Counted from the first letter of the stretch, positions 1 to 9,204 are shown. The stretch is DNA of 44,357 nucleotides from an uncultured Bacteroides sp. (GCF_949298305.1 NZ_CASFWU010000027.1:1-44357); one strand, 5' to 3'. A program made the numbers and translations. The notes: generated by a model from the letters alone, not told the origin.

Positions 1-47
1 ATACTAATAAACATTAATTTATTTACTAACAATTAAAAACTAAAATT

Positions 48-173
48 ATGGAAATGGAAAAGTTTTATGTAGCTCCGGAAGTGGAAGTTCTGGAGGTAGA
101 AATTGAAAGGGGCTTCGCAGGAAGCAGCACCGATGGCTCGGTAGGTGATATTGAAATCCCTGATGACTTCTAA
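48..173 (+). CDS. 41-residue acidic microprotein upstream of a fimbrillin-like gene
   Basis: A short frame of 41 codons opens at ATG 48 and stops at TAA 171, 26 bases before the large lipoprotein gene on the same strand, so the two are probably co-transcribed. The peptide begins MEMEKFYVAPEVEVLEVEIE, has no signal peptide or membrane segment, is strongly acidic and ends in DIEIPDDF. Short proteins with a (F/Y)xxPExEVxE(V/L) core are common beside surface-protein genes in Bacteroidales as far as I know, but I know of no assigned function. An AT-rich leader precedes it. A real gene is likely because frame, position and motif agree; the role is unknown. Confidence 0.6.
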   Translation: MEMEKFYVAPEVEVLEVEIERGFAGSSTDGSVGDIEIPDDF

Positions 174-199
174 ATAGTAATTATAAATTAAGCATTTAT

Positions 200-2629
200 A
201 TGAAATCGAAAAAGTTACTTTTAGCGTTGGCTTTGCCTATGGCATTTGCCGCTTGCTCTAACGAAGAGCTTATTGAAAATGGAACAGCTCCTTCTAACAA
301 TAATTTAGTGGAGCTTGGTGATAATTTTGTTTTGAGTGTACAAGGCGCTGCTGGGACTACTAGAGGCGTTTGGGAAGTAGATGGAAACTTGAAATGGAGC
401 TGGATTCCTGAAATACTTGCTGATGGAACTGGTGCCAATAGTATGTTAGGAAAATTGAATGTAGCGACTGACGAAATTGGTCTTTGCTGGACTGGTGAAT
501 TACCTGATGGAACAGGAAGCATTAGCAGTAACGTATATACCAATTATCAGTTCTTACATGACGGATGGTTGGCTGAAGGTGAGGATGCAGTAGAGTTTGA
601 CAATTGTACACAAGCATTAAAAAACGGTGCATTATATTCTAATATTAACGTTGGTTCGTTAAATAATAAATCTGCTTTGAGCGAGATTAAGGCTCAATTG
701 AAAGATGCAAGCAATTATGTAAATGGTCAACCACTGAATTTGAACACTGGTATTTTTAAAACTAGCAACAAGGCTATTTTTGGTGGTAGCTATATAGCTT
801 ACTATCCATACAATGAAAACTTTGTTGATGCTGGTTCTTTGCCCGTTGTTTCAAAAGTTGTGTTTGACAATGTTAAAGAAGGAAATGTTTCAGCAGCGCA
901 TGTAGCTAAAAATTCAGTTTTAGTAGGTTACGCAAAAAATTTGATAGGTGGTAGCCAAGCTTCCAAATTCAGTATGGATCCTCTTTCTGGAATTATCAGT
1001 TTACAGATTAAAGGGACAAGCAAGGAGATTGAAAAAATAGCTTTGTGGAGTGAAGATGGATTTGTTACAAGTGTAAATCTGGATGCAAGTAAGATTAAGA
1101 ATAATGGTGCTGCTGCAGGTGAAGCATTATATGTATCGGGAAGCAAACAAACAAACGCAACAATCGTTGCTGACCTTAAAGATAATGTAACCCTTTCAGA
1201 TGCAGCCGTTAAAAGGTTCTATTTCCCCGTATTGCCTACAACAGTTAATAATCTGAAAGTTGTGCTTTATGCAAGTGATAATAGTGTTGCTGTAATTGAA
1301 GCAGGTAACTATACAATTGGTGCAGCTGAAGGTGTTAAAGTCGCTGTTAATGCAAAAGCAACAGATTTTGTAGCTAATGCAAAGGTTGCTGTTGATAATG
1401 ATAGCTTTAATGCTGCTATTGCTAATGAGGGAACAGCAAAGGATCCGATAAAGGTAACAGTTATCGGCGATATAACATTAACTGCTGATGCAACAATTCC
1501 TGCATATGTTACAGTAGAAGGTGATAAAATCATCGTTCCGGAAGGTAAGACATTGACTTTGGCTGATAACTCTACTATTAAATCTGATGTAGTAGTGGAA
1601 GGTAAAGGATGCTGTAGCGCAGCTAGCGTAAAGGGTGGTATCCTTGCTGTAGAAGGTGCTACAATTGGTGGTAATGTAACTGTTGAAGCAGGTGAGGCTA
1701 CTCCTGTTGCTGCTGGAACAATCAATTTCACCAAATCTGGGGCAATTGTTGCTAATACAGCAGTGATTGAAACTGTAGGACAAGTTAACTTTACAACTAA
1801 TGCAAAAGATGTTGTTATCAATGGTACATTGACATTATCAGAGGATGCAGTTGCAGAGGTTGCTGAAGGTGCTGTTGTTGCTGTTAAAGGTGGTACAATC
1901 AACAATAATGGAACATTCGAAGTGAAAGGCGACTTCAGTATGCTTGATGCTTCAGGCTCTACTGTTGCTGAGGCTGGCGAGAACTTTGTAAACAATGGAA
2001 CATTTATCGATAATGTAGGTGCTATCGTAGGTGGTGCTACTCAATATATGGTATTCGGTGAAAAGGGAGATTATATTTGTAAAGTAGATGGTGTTGAACG
2101 TATGAATGAAGCATATGAAAACAAAACTGCTTGTAGTACAATTGAAATCATTTCTAACTCTAGAATCACATATACATTTGATAAGATTAAACAACATCAT
2201 GAGAAAGATGTAAATATTGTGGTTTCAGGTTCTAATGTAACTTTTGAGCCTGCAAAAGCAATTACTATCGGTAACTTAACAGTTAGTAAGAATAAGTACT
2301 ATGAACTTTATATCAAAACATCTAATACGACTAACACTATCACAGTAAACGGTGATATTACAATCGGGGCTGTATTCTACACAGAAACAGATGTTCGTAA
2401 TATGAAGGCTAAAAATTTGACTGTTGTTGAAGGCGGTAAGGCCACATTTAAGAATCGTGATAAATCTCAAGATAAGACTTTGGAAGTAAGTGGAACTATC
2501 GAAGTACAGAAAGGCGGTACTTTCACTATTAAACCTGCTGAAGTTGGTCAAAATACTGCTTATGTAACTTGTACAAAACTTATCGAGGGCGGTACCTTCA
2601 ACGGTAAACCTATCGTTGTTAGAAACTAA
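200..2629 (+). CDS. Fimbrillin-like/beta-repeat surface lipoprotein
   Basis: An 809-residue exported lipoprotein. Residues 1-18 are a hydrophobic signal peptide ending FAA before Cys19, the lipidation site. The N-terminal part carries features typical of Bacteroidales fimbrillins: a TTRG stretch near residue 52, where Arg is a possible processing site, and a LKWSW...DEIGLCWTG segment. From about residue 410 to 640 the chain is a run of short beta repeats (GGTINNNGTFEVKG, ITLTADATI, VVVEGKG) suggesting a beta-solenoid, and the C-terminus (about 690-809) repeats similar strands, ending GGTFNGKPIVVRN. It is longer than usual fimbrillins (about 300-500 residues), so a tip or adhesin-type subunit is possible. 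Base composition is AT-rich compared with genes downstream. The fimbrial role is inferred; lipoprotein export is clear. Confidence 0.65.
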   Translation: MKSKKLLLALALPMAFAACSNEELIENGTAPSNNNLVELGDNFVLSVQGAAGTTRGVWEVDGNLKWSWIPEILADGTGANSMLGKLNVATDEIGLCWTGELPDGTGSISSNVYTNYQFLHDGWLAEGEDAVEFDNCTQALKNGALYSNINVGSLNNKSALSEIKAQLKDASNYVNGQPLNLNTGIFKTSNKAIFGGSYIAYYPYNENFVDAGSLPVVSKVVFDNVKEGNVSAAHVAKNSVLVGYAKNLIGGSQASKFSMDPLSGIISLQIKGTSKEIEKIALWSEDGFVTSVNLDASKIKNNGAAAGEALYVSGSKQTNATIVADLKDNVTLSDAAVKRFYFPVLPTTVNNLKVVLYASDNSVAVIEAGNYTIGAAEGVKVAVNAKATDFVANAKVAVDNDSFNAAIANEGTAKDPIKVTVIGDITLTADATIPAYVTVEGDKIIVPEGKTLTLADNSTIKSDVVVEGKGCCSAASVKGGILAVEGATIGGNVTVEAGEATPVAAGTINFTKSGAIVANTAVIETVGQVNFTTNAKDVVINGTLTLSEDAVAEVAEGAVVAVKGGTINNNGTFEVKGDFSMLDASGSTVAEAGENFVNNGTFIDNVGAIVGGATQYMVFGEKGDYICKVDGVERMNEAYENKTACSTIEIISNSRITYTFDKIKQHHEKDVNIVVSGSNVTFEPAKAITIGNLTVSKNKYYELYIKTSNTTNTITVNGDITIGAVFYTETDVRNMKAKNLTVVEGGKATFKNRDKSQDKTLEVSGTIEVQKGGTFTIKPAEVGQNTAYVTCTKLIEGGTFNGKPIVVRN

Positions 2630-2680
2630 ATATTTGTGCTTTTAGGTTTCTTTTAAAAGTACTGAAATTAATAAATTATT

Positions 2681-2718
2681 CAGGCTTCCGATATAATCTT
2701 TATCGGGAGCCTGTTTTT
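2681..2718 (+). terminator. Intrinsic terminator after the fimbrillin-like gene
   Basis: A 13-bp stem (2681-2693 with 2701-2713, one G-U pair) closes a 7-base loop and is followed by a T-rich tail (2714-2718 and on). It lies 52 bases after the stop codon and ends the first transcription unit before the DUF1573 gene. Confidence 0.8.
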
Positions 2719-2736
2719 ATTCTAATAAAAGAGAGA

Positions 2737-3150
2737 ATGTATAAAGTTGTTTTAAAATCAATTATTATTGTAAGTAGCTTGTGGATTACTTCTTGCAACT
2801 ATCAAACTAAAAAGAAAGATCCCAATATATATAAAGGAGAAATACAATTTACAGATACGATCTGTCAATTAGGTACTTTTACACTAACTGCTGACTCTGT
2901 TTACACCAACGAATTTATTTTTCAAAACACTGGTCATGTACCTGTAGCCATCCTTAATGTAGTTCCATCTTGCAAATGTATAACAGTTCACTATACTCAA
3001 GGAGTAATACAGCCAGGGAAAACCGGAAAAATAAACGTAACATTTGATGGAAAGCAAGCTGCTCCTGGTTATTTCAATAAAAGTGTGAGAGTTAGAATAA
3101 ATGCTAATCGCGTTTATACATTACGGATGACAGGAACTATAAGTAAATAA
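2737..3150 (+). CDS. DUF1573-domain lipoprotein
   Basis: A 137-residue secreted lipoprotein: hydrophobic residues 6-17, then the lipobox LWITSC with Cys20. The mature part is a DUF1573 domain, recognised by FTDTICQLGTF, the central NTGHVPVAILNVVPSCKCIT stretch (a Cys-x-Cys pair) and the closing VRVRINANRVYTLRMTGTI. These domains are Ig-like and common in Bacteroidetes secreted proteins; their biochemical role is not established. It starts 19 bases after the preceding terminator stem, so it either has its own promoter within that short gap or is reached by readthrough. It shares the AT-rich composition of the upstream gene. Confidence 0.8.
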   Translation: MYKVVLKSIIIVSSLWITSCNYQTKKKDPNIYKGEIQFTDTICQLGTFTLTADSVYTNEFIFQNTGHVPVAILNVVPSCKCITVHYTQGVIQPGKTGKINVTFDGKQAAPGYFNKSVRVRINANRVYTLRMTGTISK

Positions 3151-3630
3151 AGATCATGAAGGTTGACTATCATGAAATAAGCTAATATGGCTATTTAAAG
3201 TATAGGCGATTACTGGTATTCATAAGCTAAAACCATATATTCATTTTTCCAGTTAGCAAAAAACTTTTCCCCAGTTAGGAAAAAATCTTCGTCTAATCAT
3301 CTAATTGAAAAACACTGTTTTCTGATTGATTCTCTACTCACTACCTTTTTATACTTTTGTTGCCGTATACCGCACATATGAGATGTTTCGACTCCGCTTT
3401 GCTCTGCTCAACATGACAAAAAAAGTGGTGTACTGGCCAATAATAAATTTTTGAATGGATGAGTACGGCTTTCTTCTTAAATAACCGCATTCTGCGGTTT
3501 CGTCTGTTCGGAGGACATCCGTATGGATGCACGTCAGGCAGCAGGTTACGACATTGCGCAGCAGGAATTGGGAATATTGTTTGCTGCGTTAATAATACGG
3601 AGGGCTGAAAACTTACGCTGAAACAAACAA
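3151..3630. other. Gene-free spacer with repeat remnants
   Basis: About 480 bases without a supportable gene. Positions 3380-3420 match one arm of a REP-like sequence (TTTCGACTCCGC...CAACATGACA) related in style to the complete hairpin at 6105-6180. A small frame at 3523-3621 (MDARQAAGYDIAQQ...) has no recognisable family and is not called. The two flanking transcription units converge here. Confidence 0.5.
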
Positions 3631-3634
3631 AAAA

Positions 3635-3706
3635 ACTGTACCGGAACCAGCCCCTTCTTCTTCCCTCTACTGGGGGAAGCGATCAGGGGACCTGTTCCGG
3701 TACAGT
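3635..3706 (-). terminator. Terminator of the receptor/beta-helix operon
   Basis: A perfect 13-bp inverted repeat (3635-3647 and 3694-3706) encloses an inner hairpin. On the minus strand it is followed by a run of T residues (complement of 3628-3635). It lies 38 bases beyond the stop of the last minus-strand lipoprotein unit. Confidence 0.8.
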
Positions 3707-3744
3707 CTTTTATAGCAATGGCTGTGTGTCAGCGGTGGGGTGGG

Positions 3745-4821
3745 TTAGTCTACCCACTTGCCGTTCATCCAGTCGCAAGCCTTTTTGATGTCTTCCAGTG
3801 AAGCGTAAGACAGGTTGGCGTCTACCTTGTTGCCTGTGGCGGCAGCGAAGATGTCGTTGGTGTAGATGCCTTTTTCGCTGTTCACGTTGTTGCTGATGGT
3901 GGTGTTGGTGATGCTGGAAGTGCCGTTGACCAGTGCGTTTTCTGTTTCAGCGCTTTCTACCGTCAGTGCCTTGCCTTTGCCGCAGATCTGTGCGTTGTCT
4001 ATTGTCACCTGAGTACCGCGACGCAGACGTACACCTTGTTTCGAACCGCCGTTACCTACCAGAATCAGGTTTTTCAGCGTGGGGTGAGCCACCGGAGTAG
4101 CTTCGTAATTGTTTTCGTTGTTGTCGGCTTCGATCAGGCAGTCGCAGTCGTAACCCAATGTGGCTTCGGCTTCCTGATAGGCTACGATGTCGGTAGCCGT
4201 ACCGTTCCAGCCTTCAGTCCAGTCGAAAGAGTCGTCGCTGCAGCTGATGACTACCATGTTGCTGACGTTGACCGATCCGCCGAAGAACTCGAAACCGTCG
4301 TCCGAACCCTGATAGGCTACACAGTGGTCAACCGTTGTTCCGCTGCCTACACCGTAGAAGCTGATACCGTTGGCTTCGTGCTCTTCGTCGAAGGCATAAC
4401 CGGTGTATTCCAGACGTACGTATTGCAGAACGCCCGAGTTGTCTTTGTCGTCGCTGCCACCGTATTCGGCACCGCCAATTTCAGAACTTCCTTTGCCGCC
4501 TTCAGCATTGGTATGAGCGCGTCCGCAGATGTGGATACCGCCCCATGCGCCGGCCGACTGTTTTTCGGCAGTCATTACGATCGGTGCGTCGGCTGTACCG
4601 GTAGCGTTGATTTTGGCTCCCTGCTTGATGAGGATGTAGTCTACGTTGTCATCGTATTTGGAGATGATCTTCACACCTGCCTGAATGTGCAGCGTAGCTC
4701 CGGCTTCTACCGTATAGGCACCGCTCAGGTAGTAAGTGTTGCCGGCTCCCAGCGTGATGTCGTTGGTGATGGTGCCTTGCAGGGTGCTTTCGTTGGCCAG
4801 TACGTTGTCGCTTAGGGACAT
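3745..4821 (-). CDS. Beta-helix protein, second tandem unit without signal peptide
   Basis: A 358-residue frame nearly parallel to the upstream gene (offset 1040 bp), with many identical stretches such as HICGRAHTNAEGGKGSSEIG, DDKDNSGVLQYVRLEYTGYA and SDDGFEFFGGSVNVSNMVV. These match a right-handed beta-helix lipoprotein family that accompanies TonB-dependent receptors in Bacteroidetes. The unit has no signal peptide: its only start is an ATG overlapping the upstream stop (ATGTCCCTAA). Compared with unit 1 the C-terminus is longer, ending KKACDWMNGKWVD. One added base in the CCC run at the overlap would fuse both frames into a single two-domain lipoprotein, and the repeat offset would then be exactly 347 codons. 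It is either the frameshifted second half of one gene or a translationally coupled protein that would lack a route of export. Confidence 0.65.
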   Translation of the reverse strand: MSLSDNVLANESTLQGTITNDITLGAGNTYYLSGAYTVEAGATLHIQAGVKIISKYDDNVDYILIKQGAKINATGTADAPIVMTAEKQSAGAWGGIHICGRAHTNAEGGKGSSEIGGAEYGGSDDKDNSGVLQYVRLEYTGYAFDEEHEANGISFYGVGSGTTVDHCVAYQGSDDGFEFFGGSVNVSNMVVISCSDDSFDWTEGWNGTATDIVAYQEAEATLGYDCDCLIEADNNENNYEATPVAHPTLKNLILVGNGGSKQGVRLRRGTQVTIDNAQICGKGKALTVESAETENALVNGTSSITNTTISNNVNSEKGIYTNDIFAAATGNKVDANLSYASLEDIKKACDWMNGKWVD

Positions 4822-5936
4822 TTGGCAATGATGTCTTCGTACGAAGTGTAGGGGTTGGCCTGATTGGCTTTGTTGCCGTCGGCTTCAAATTCGGCATTGG
4901 TATAGATGCCTTCTTTGCTGGTCAGGATGCCACTGATGCTTACGTTGCTCATGCTCGATGTTCCGTTGACCAATGCGTTTTCTGTTTCAGCGCTTTCTAC
5001 GTAGATAGCGTTTTGCTTGCCGTAGATTTCGGCATTTTCGATGGTTACCTGAGTACCGCGGCGCAGGTGTACACCTTTACCGGCTGCACCGTTACCTACA
5101 AGGATGAGGTTCTTCAGCGTAGGATGAGCTACGGGAGTGGCGCTGTAGTTGTTTTCGTTGTTGTCGGCTTCGATCAGGCAGTCGCAGGCATAGCCCAGTG
5201 TTTCTTCGGCTTCCTGAATGGCGATGAGGTCGGTAGCCGTACCGTTCCAGCCTTCGGTCCAGTCGAAAGAGTCGTCGCTACAGCTGGTGACAACCATGTT
5301 GCTGACGTTGACCGATCCGCCGAAGAACTCGAAACCGTCGTCCGATCCTTGGTAAGCCTGGCAGTGGTCAACCGTTGTTCCGCTACCCACGCCGTAGAAG
5401 CTGATACCGTTGGCTTCGTGCTCCTCGTCGAAAGCATAGCCGGTGTATTCCAGACGTACGTATTGCAGAACACCCGAGTTGTCTTTGTCGTCGTTGCCAC
5501 CGTATTCGGCACCTCCAATTTCAGAGCTTCCCTTGCCGCCTTCGGCATTGGTGTGGGCGCGTCCGCAGATGTGGATACCGCCCCAGGCACCCGATTCTTC
5601 TTTTTCGGAAGTCATGATGATGGGAGCCGATGCCGTACCTTTGGCGTTGATTTTGGCTCCTTGCTTTATCAGGATGTAGTCTACATTGTCATCGTAAACG
5701 GCTACAATCTTTACACCCGGTTCGATGTTCAGGGTAGCGCCTTCTTCTACGGTGTAGGCACCGCTCAGCTTGTAGGTGTTGCCCGACTTCAGGGTTACGT
5801 CTTCGGTGATTGTACCGCTCAGCGTAGTGCCGTCGGCTATTCCGCCGTCGTTGTTTGTTGTTTCGTCATCGCTGCATGATGCACCGAGAAGTGCCATGCC
5901 GGCCAAAAGGGCCATTGAAAACAATTTTCTGCTCAT
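4812..5936 (-). CDS. Beta-helix surface lipoprotein, first tandem unit
   Basis: A 374-residue lipoprotein: MSRKLFSMALLAGMALLGASC gives a signal peptide with Cys21, followed by an acidic SDDETTNNDGG linker. Residues from about 38 form a right-handed beta-helix (TLSGTITEDVTLKSGNTYKL, TLNIEPGVKI, INAKGTASAPIIMTS, GTTVDHCQAYQGSDDGFEFF). An acidic DCLIEADNNENNY segment and clustered Asp suggest metal binding, which is inference. It follows the TonB-dependent receptor on the same strand, as such lipoproteins usually do, and may help present a ligand to it. The frame ends IIAKCP at a TAA that overlaps the start of the second unit. Confidence 0.75.
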   Translation of the reverse strand: MSRKLFSMALLAGMALLGASCSDDETTNNDGGIADGTTLSGTITEDVTLKSGNTYKLSGAYTVEEGATLNIEPGVKIVAVYDDNVDYILIKQGAKINAKGTASAPIIMTSEKEESGAWGGIHICGRAHTNAEGGKGSSEIGGAEYGGNDDKDNSGVLQYVRLEYTGYAFDEEHEANGISFYGVGSGTTVDHCQAYQGSDDGFEFFGGSVNVSNMVVTSCSDDSFDWTEGWNGTATDLIAIQEAEETLGYACDCLIEADNNENNYSATPVAHPTLKNLILVGNGAAGKGVHLRRGTQVTIENAEIYGKQNAIYVESAETENALVNGTSSMSNVSISGILTSKEGIYTNAEFEADGNKANQANPYTSYEDIIAKCP

Positions 5937-6104
5937 AATTTAAGTTTTAAGTTTAGTGTTTTGCTGACAAGGAACAAGGCTTCAGACCACGAGGCTTACC
6001 CTGTCCTCTTGTCAACTATTGGATTATTACTCTTTATTTTATTGGGTTTACTTTAAACAAGTCTGTTTCCTATGAGTTTCTTTATAGTTACTATCACTTT
6101 GGTT

Positions 6105-6180
6105 TGTCATCCTGAACGAAGTGAAGGGTCTGTTATCACATAGCCTTCGAAAGAGATCCTTCACTACGTTCAGGATGACA
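6105..6180. repeat. REP-like hairpin element
   Basis: Two 23-base arms (6105-6127 and 6158-6180) are inverted copies with one mismatch, enclosing 30 bases. The arm core CCTGAACGAAGTGAAGG / CCTTCACTACGTTCAGG resembles extragenic palindromes scattered in many Bacteroides genomes. It lies in the 349-base spacer between the receptor stop and the lipoprotein start and could act as an mRNA stabiliser or partial terminator. An 8-bp tandem tract (AACTTGTC units) follows at about 6249-6288. Confidence 0.75.
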
Positions 6181-6285
6181 GAATGATAACTATGTTATGT
6201 ACTAAGACAAAAAGTGTACTTTTTAAAGCGGACTCAGTTATTTTCTTATTAACTTGTCCCCTCGTCAACTTGTCAACTTGTTAAC

Positions 6286-8985
6286 TCAAAAATTATAGCT
6301 GACGCCCACTTCGAAACCCGTACCTTCCTTGAAGCGTTCCACTTCGATGTATTCGCCCGTCTTGGGCACTTCCTGCTTGAAGACTACGGCGCGGTTCAGC
6401 AGGTCGGTCACCTGAAGCTTGGCGCTGAAGTGGCGGCTGAAGCTGTAGCTGGCGTTGAAGTTCAGCGTGTGGACAGCCATCTGGTCGATGTCGCCCAGCT
6501 GTGACACGCCGACGGCATGGATGCGCTTGCCCTGCAGGTTGTAGAGGAGCGACAGGTTGAGCTGGCGTTCTTCGCCGAAGCGGGGCGAGTAGGTGAGGTC
6601 GGCATTCAGCAGGATGGGCGAGGCGCCTTGCAGCGAACGGTCCTTGTTGGTGTAGGCGCCGCCTTCGGGCAGCTTCACGTTGGTGTACATGTAGGAGACG
6701 TTGGCTCCCAGCCGCAGGTCGCGTACCAGCTGTTTGCGCAGTTCCACTTCCACACCGGCAGCCATGCCCTGGTCGGCATTCTGGAAGGAGTGCATCGTGG
6801 CACCGCCTTGCAGCTTCTGGATGCGTTCGATGGGTTTGTCGAGGAACTTATAGTAGACCGTTGCCGAAAGCATGTCGCCGTTTTGTGCAAAGCGTTCGTA
6901 GCGCAGGTCGAAGTTGTAGTTGTAGCCGTTCTGCAACTCTTCGTTACCGCGTATCTGGGCCGAGCCATAGGATTCCTGGTAGAGGAAGGGAGCCATTTCG
7001 ATGAACGAGGGGCGCGTCACGGTGCGCGACAGCGACATGCGCAGGTTGTTCCGCTCGTCCATGGAGTATTTCAGGTTGACGGTGGGGAAGAGGTCGTTCT
7101 TGTTCAGGTCGCGGCGGCGCTGGTACTTCTGGTCGCCCTCGATGGCATATTCTACCCACTGCCGGGTCATTTCGTAGCGCAGGCCGACGTTGACAAGCAG
7201 CGAGCTGAGCGGATAGAAGTCCGTCTGTGCGTAGGCGGCGTAGATGTCCATTCCGGCACGGTAGGTGTCGTGGGGTTGCATCTTGCGTTCGATGACGATG
7301 CTGCCGTTCTCCACGTTCGCCTGGTTGAGGAAGCTGTCGGTGTCGTAGATATTGTCGATGACGGGGTTCAGCTTGTTGACGTTGTAGTAAAAGCGGGTAC
7401 CCATGTAGTCGCGGTCCTTGTTCTTGTAGGCCAGACCCATTTGGACGGAGTTCTGTTCCGCCCAGTTGTAGCGCAGGTCGAGGTTGCCCACCCATTCCTG
7501 TTCGTTCAGTTCGCCGAAGTAGCGCATGGTTTCCTGCCGGTTCAGCTTGAAGAGTTGCAGGTTGCCGGCATCGTCCTTGGTGAACATCACCTGGCGGCGG
7601 TCGGGTTCTTCGCTGCCTGTCTTGCCGTAGGAGCCTGCCCAGTTCAGCTGCCAGCGGGTGCCGAACTCATGGTGTCCGTTCAGCTGGTGGTTTTGCAGGG
7701 TGTAGATGTGGGTGATGTCGTTGCTGCCCCACAGGTTGTGCCCTTCGGCATCCACACCCGCGCGGCTCTGGTAGGAGTCGCTGGCGTTGCGGGCATAGAA
7801 GAAGGTGTAGCCGATGCGGTCGTGCCGACGCAGGGTGTAGCCTACGGAGGCCAGGGCAGCCATCTTCAGCGTGGCGGTATATTCGTCGTAGGTGAAGTCG
7901 TTCTGTACGTTGCCCGTGGCTTCGAGCGTCTTATAGAAGGCGTCGTCCATGCGTTGCGTCTCGTTGCTGAGGCTCAGCGAGGCCAGCAGGCTCAGCGTCT
8001 GGTCGCCGATGCCGAAGTTGCGTCCGAAGCCCAGGTTGCCGCCGAATTCGGGCAGGGCCGTGCGCTTGTCCACGTCGAAGGTGGTGTGGAAGATGTTGTT
8101 CTTGGTGACGTACTCGTCGAAGTCCAGCAGCGGCATGTCGTATATCTTTTCGTCCAGCGAAGGAGTCTTGAACAGGGTTCCGTCGCGGTCCATCTGGTAG
8201 AAGTCGCGTCCCAGTGTGTTCAGTTGTCCGCCTACGTTGAAGCTGACGTTCAGGAACTCGTCCGTCACGTTCTCCTTGGTGCTGATGTCGATGTGCGCGC
8301 CGCTATAGTCGGCAAAGGCACTGGCGTCGTACACCTTGCTGACGGTGATGTTCTGCACCGTGCTCGAAGGGAAGAGGTCGAGCGGGATGAGTTTGTTGTC
8401 CGGGTTGGGCGAGGCGATGGGCAGTCCGTTCAGCGTGGTACTGCTGTATCGGTCGCCCAGTCCGCGCACGATGAGCTGGCCGGACTCGGCGATGGAGATG
8501 CCCGTTATCTGCTTCACGCCTTCCTGAACGTTGCCGATGCCTTTCAGGCTCATCTCTTTGGCGCCCAGGTTCTCGATGGCCAGTGTGGCCTTCTGGCGTT
8601 CTACCTGCAGGGCGCGTTCGCCTTCCAGGTTCTTCCTGGCTACCACCGATACTTCGCCCAGTGTCTGCGCGTCGGTTTCCATCTCGAAGTTCAGCACGGT
8701 TTCTCCGCTCACCTTCACCCGGCGGGCGTTGATGTCCACATAGCCCACGTAGCGCACCGTGAGGTCGTACGTGCCGTCGGGTACGTTGAGCGTGTAGCGG
8801 CCGTCCACGTCGGCCACGGCTCCGGTCGTGCTGCCTGCCACCTGCACGGTGGCTCCGGTCAGTGGTTCTTTGGTCTGTTTGTCGGTAACTGTTCCCTTGA
8901 TAGTGCCTGCCAGGGCGGTCATGGCAGATAGGGTAAGGAATAAAATAAGGAAGAGGATTTTTCCCAAGTCAGCTTTCATACTCAT
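6286..8985 (-). CDS. TonB-dependent outer-membrane receptor
   Basis: An 899-residue receptor for TonB-driven uptake. Residues 1-26 are a signal peptide ending TALA; 27-115 form a carboxypeptidase-regulatory-like domain (GTIKGTVTDKQTKEPLTGAT... GRYTLNVPDGTYDLTVRYVG); about 125-250 is the plug (GISIAESGQLIVRGLGDRYS, LNGLPIASPNPDNKLIP, SGAHIDISTKE); the rest is the 22-strand barrel ending in ...VGVSYNF with a terminal aromatic residue. No SusD-like gene is present, so this is not a standard polysaccharide locus; the following beta-helix lipoproteins are the likely partners. The substrate cannot be read from sequence. The start at 8985 has a second in-frame ATG two codons later. Genes: receptor, 349-base spacer, lipoprotein units 1 and 2, terminator. 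Confidence 0.9.
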   Translation of the reverse strand: MSMKADLGKILFLILFLTLSAMTALAGTIKGTVTDKQTKEPLTGATVQVAGSTTGAVADVDGRYTLNVPDGTYDLTVRYVGYVDINARRVKVSGETVLNFEMETDAQTLGEVSVVARKNLEGERALQVERQKATLAIENLGAKEMSLKGIGNVQEGVKQITGISIAESGQLIVRGLGDRYSSTTLNGLPIASPNPDNKLIPLDLFPSSTVQNITVSKVYDASAFADYSGAHIDISTKENVTDEFLNVSFNVGGQLNTLGRDFYQMDRDGTLFKTPSLDEKIYDMPLLDFDEYVTKNNIFHTTFDVDKRTALPEFGGNLGFGRNFGIGDQTLSLLASLSLSNETQRMDDAFYKTLEATGNVQNDFTYDEYTATLKMAALASVGYTLRRHDRIGYTFFYARNASDSYQSRAGVDAEGHNLWGSNDITHIYTLQNHQLNGHHEFGTRWQLNWAGSYGKTGSEEPDRRQVMFTKDDAGNLQLFKLNRQETMRYFGELNEQEWVGNLDLRYNWAEQNSVQMGLAYKNKDRDYMGTRFYYNVNKLNPVIDNIYDTDSFLNQANVENGSIVIERKMQPHDTYRAGMDIYAAYAQTDFYPLSSLLVNVGLRYEMTRQWVEYAIEGDQKYQRRRDLNKNDLFPTVNLKYSMDERNNLRMSLSRTVTRPSFIEMAPFLYQESYGSAQIRGNEELQNGYNYNFDLRYERFAQNGDMLSATVYYKFLDKPIERIQKLQGGATMHSFQNADQGMAAGVEVELRKQLVRDLRLGANVSYMYTNVKLPEGGAYTNKDRSLQGASPILLNADLTYSPRFGEERQLNLSLLYNLQGKRIHAVGVSQLGDIDQMAVHTLNFNASYSFSRHFSAKLQVTDLLNRAVVFKQEVPKTGEYIEVERFKEGTGFEVGVSYNF

Positions 8986-9145
8986 CTTTTATTCGTTTCT
9001 TTTTTCCGCTGCAAAGGTGGGGAACCCGTGTTACAGGATTGATGCACAGCCGGTACATTCCTTTCTCAATTCTGTTACGAAGATGTTGCAGCCGGGACGG
9101 GCTTCTTTTTCTTCCCGCCGGGCCTGCATTTTCGGCTTCGGAAGG

Positions 9146-9176
9146 TTGGGCGGATGGAGGCAATTCGTTACATTTG
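9146..9176 (+). promoter_or_regulatory. Bacteroides-type promoter of the radical SAM gene
   Basis: TACATTTG at 9169-9176 fits the TAnnTTTG -7 box, with a TTG at 9146-9148 and 20 bases between. The gene start is 29 bases downstream of the -7 box. Confidence 0.55.
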
Positions 9177-9204
9177 CCGATGTCTAACCATCTGTTGATG
9201 TCCT

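Noticed and set aside
3523..3621. A 32-residue frame MDARQAAGYDIAQQ...
   Set aside because: It is too short and without recognisable motif; it may be a gene remnant.
4805..4825. Programmed -1 frameshift between the two beta-helix units
   Set aside because: No slippery heptamer or downstream RNA structure was seen; a one-base deletion or simple reinitiation explains the overlap better.
6517..8931. A long open frame antisense to the TonB-dependent receptor gene
   Set aside because: It is a by-product of GC-rich codon use; the receptor frame has signal peptide, plug and barrel motifs while the antisense product has none.
6286..8985. The receptor as SusC of a polysaccharide utilisation locus
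   Set aside because: No SusD, glycoside hydrolase or hybrid regulator is nearby; the partner genes are beta-helix lipoproteins.
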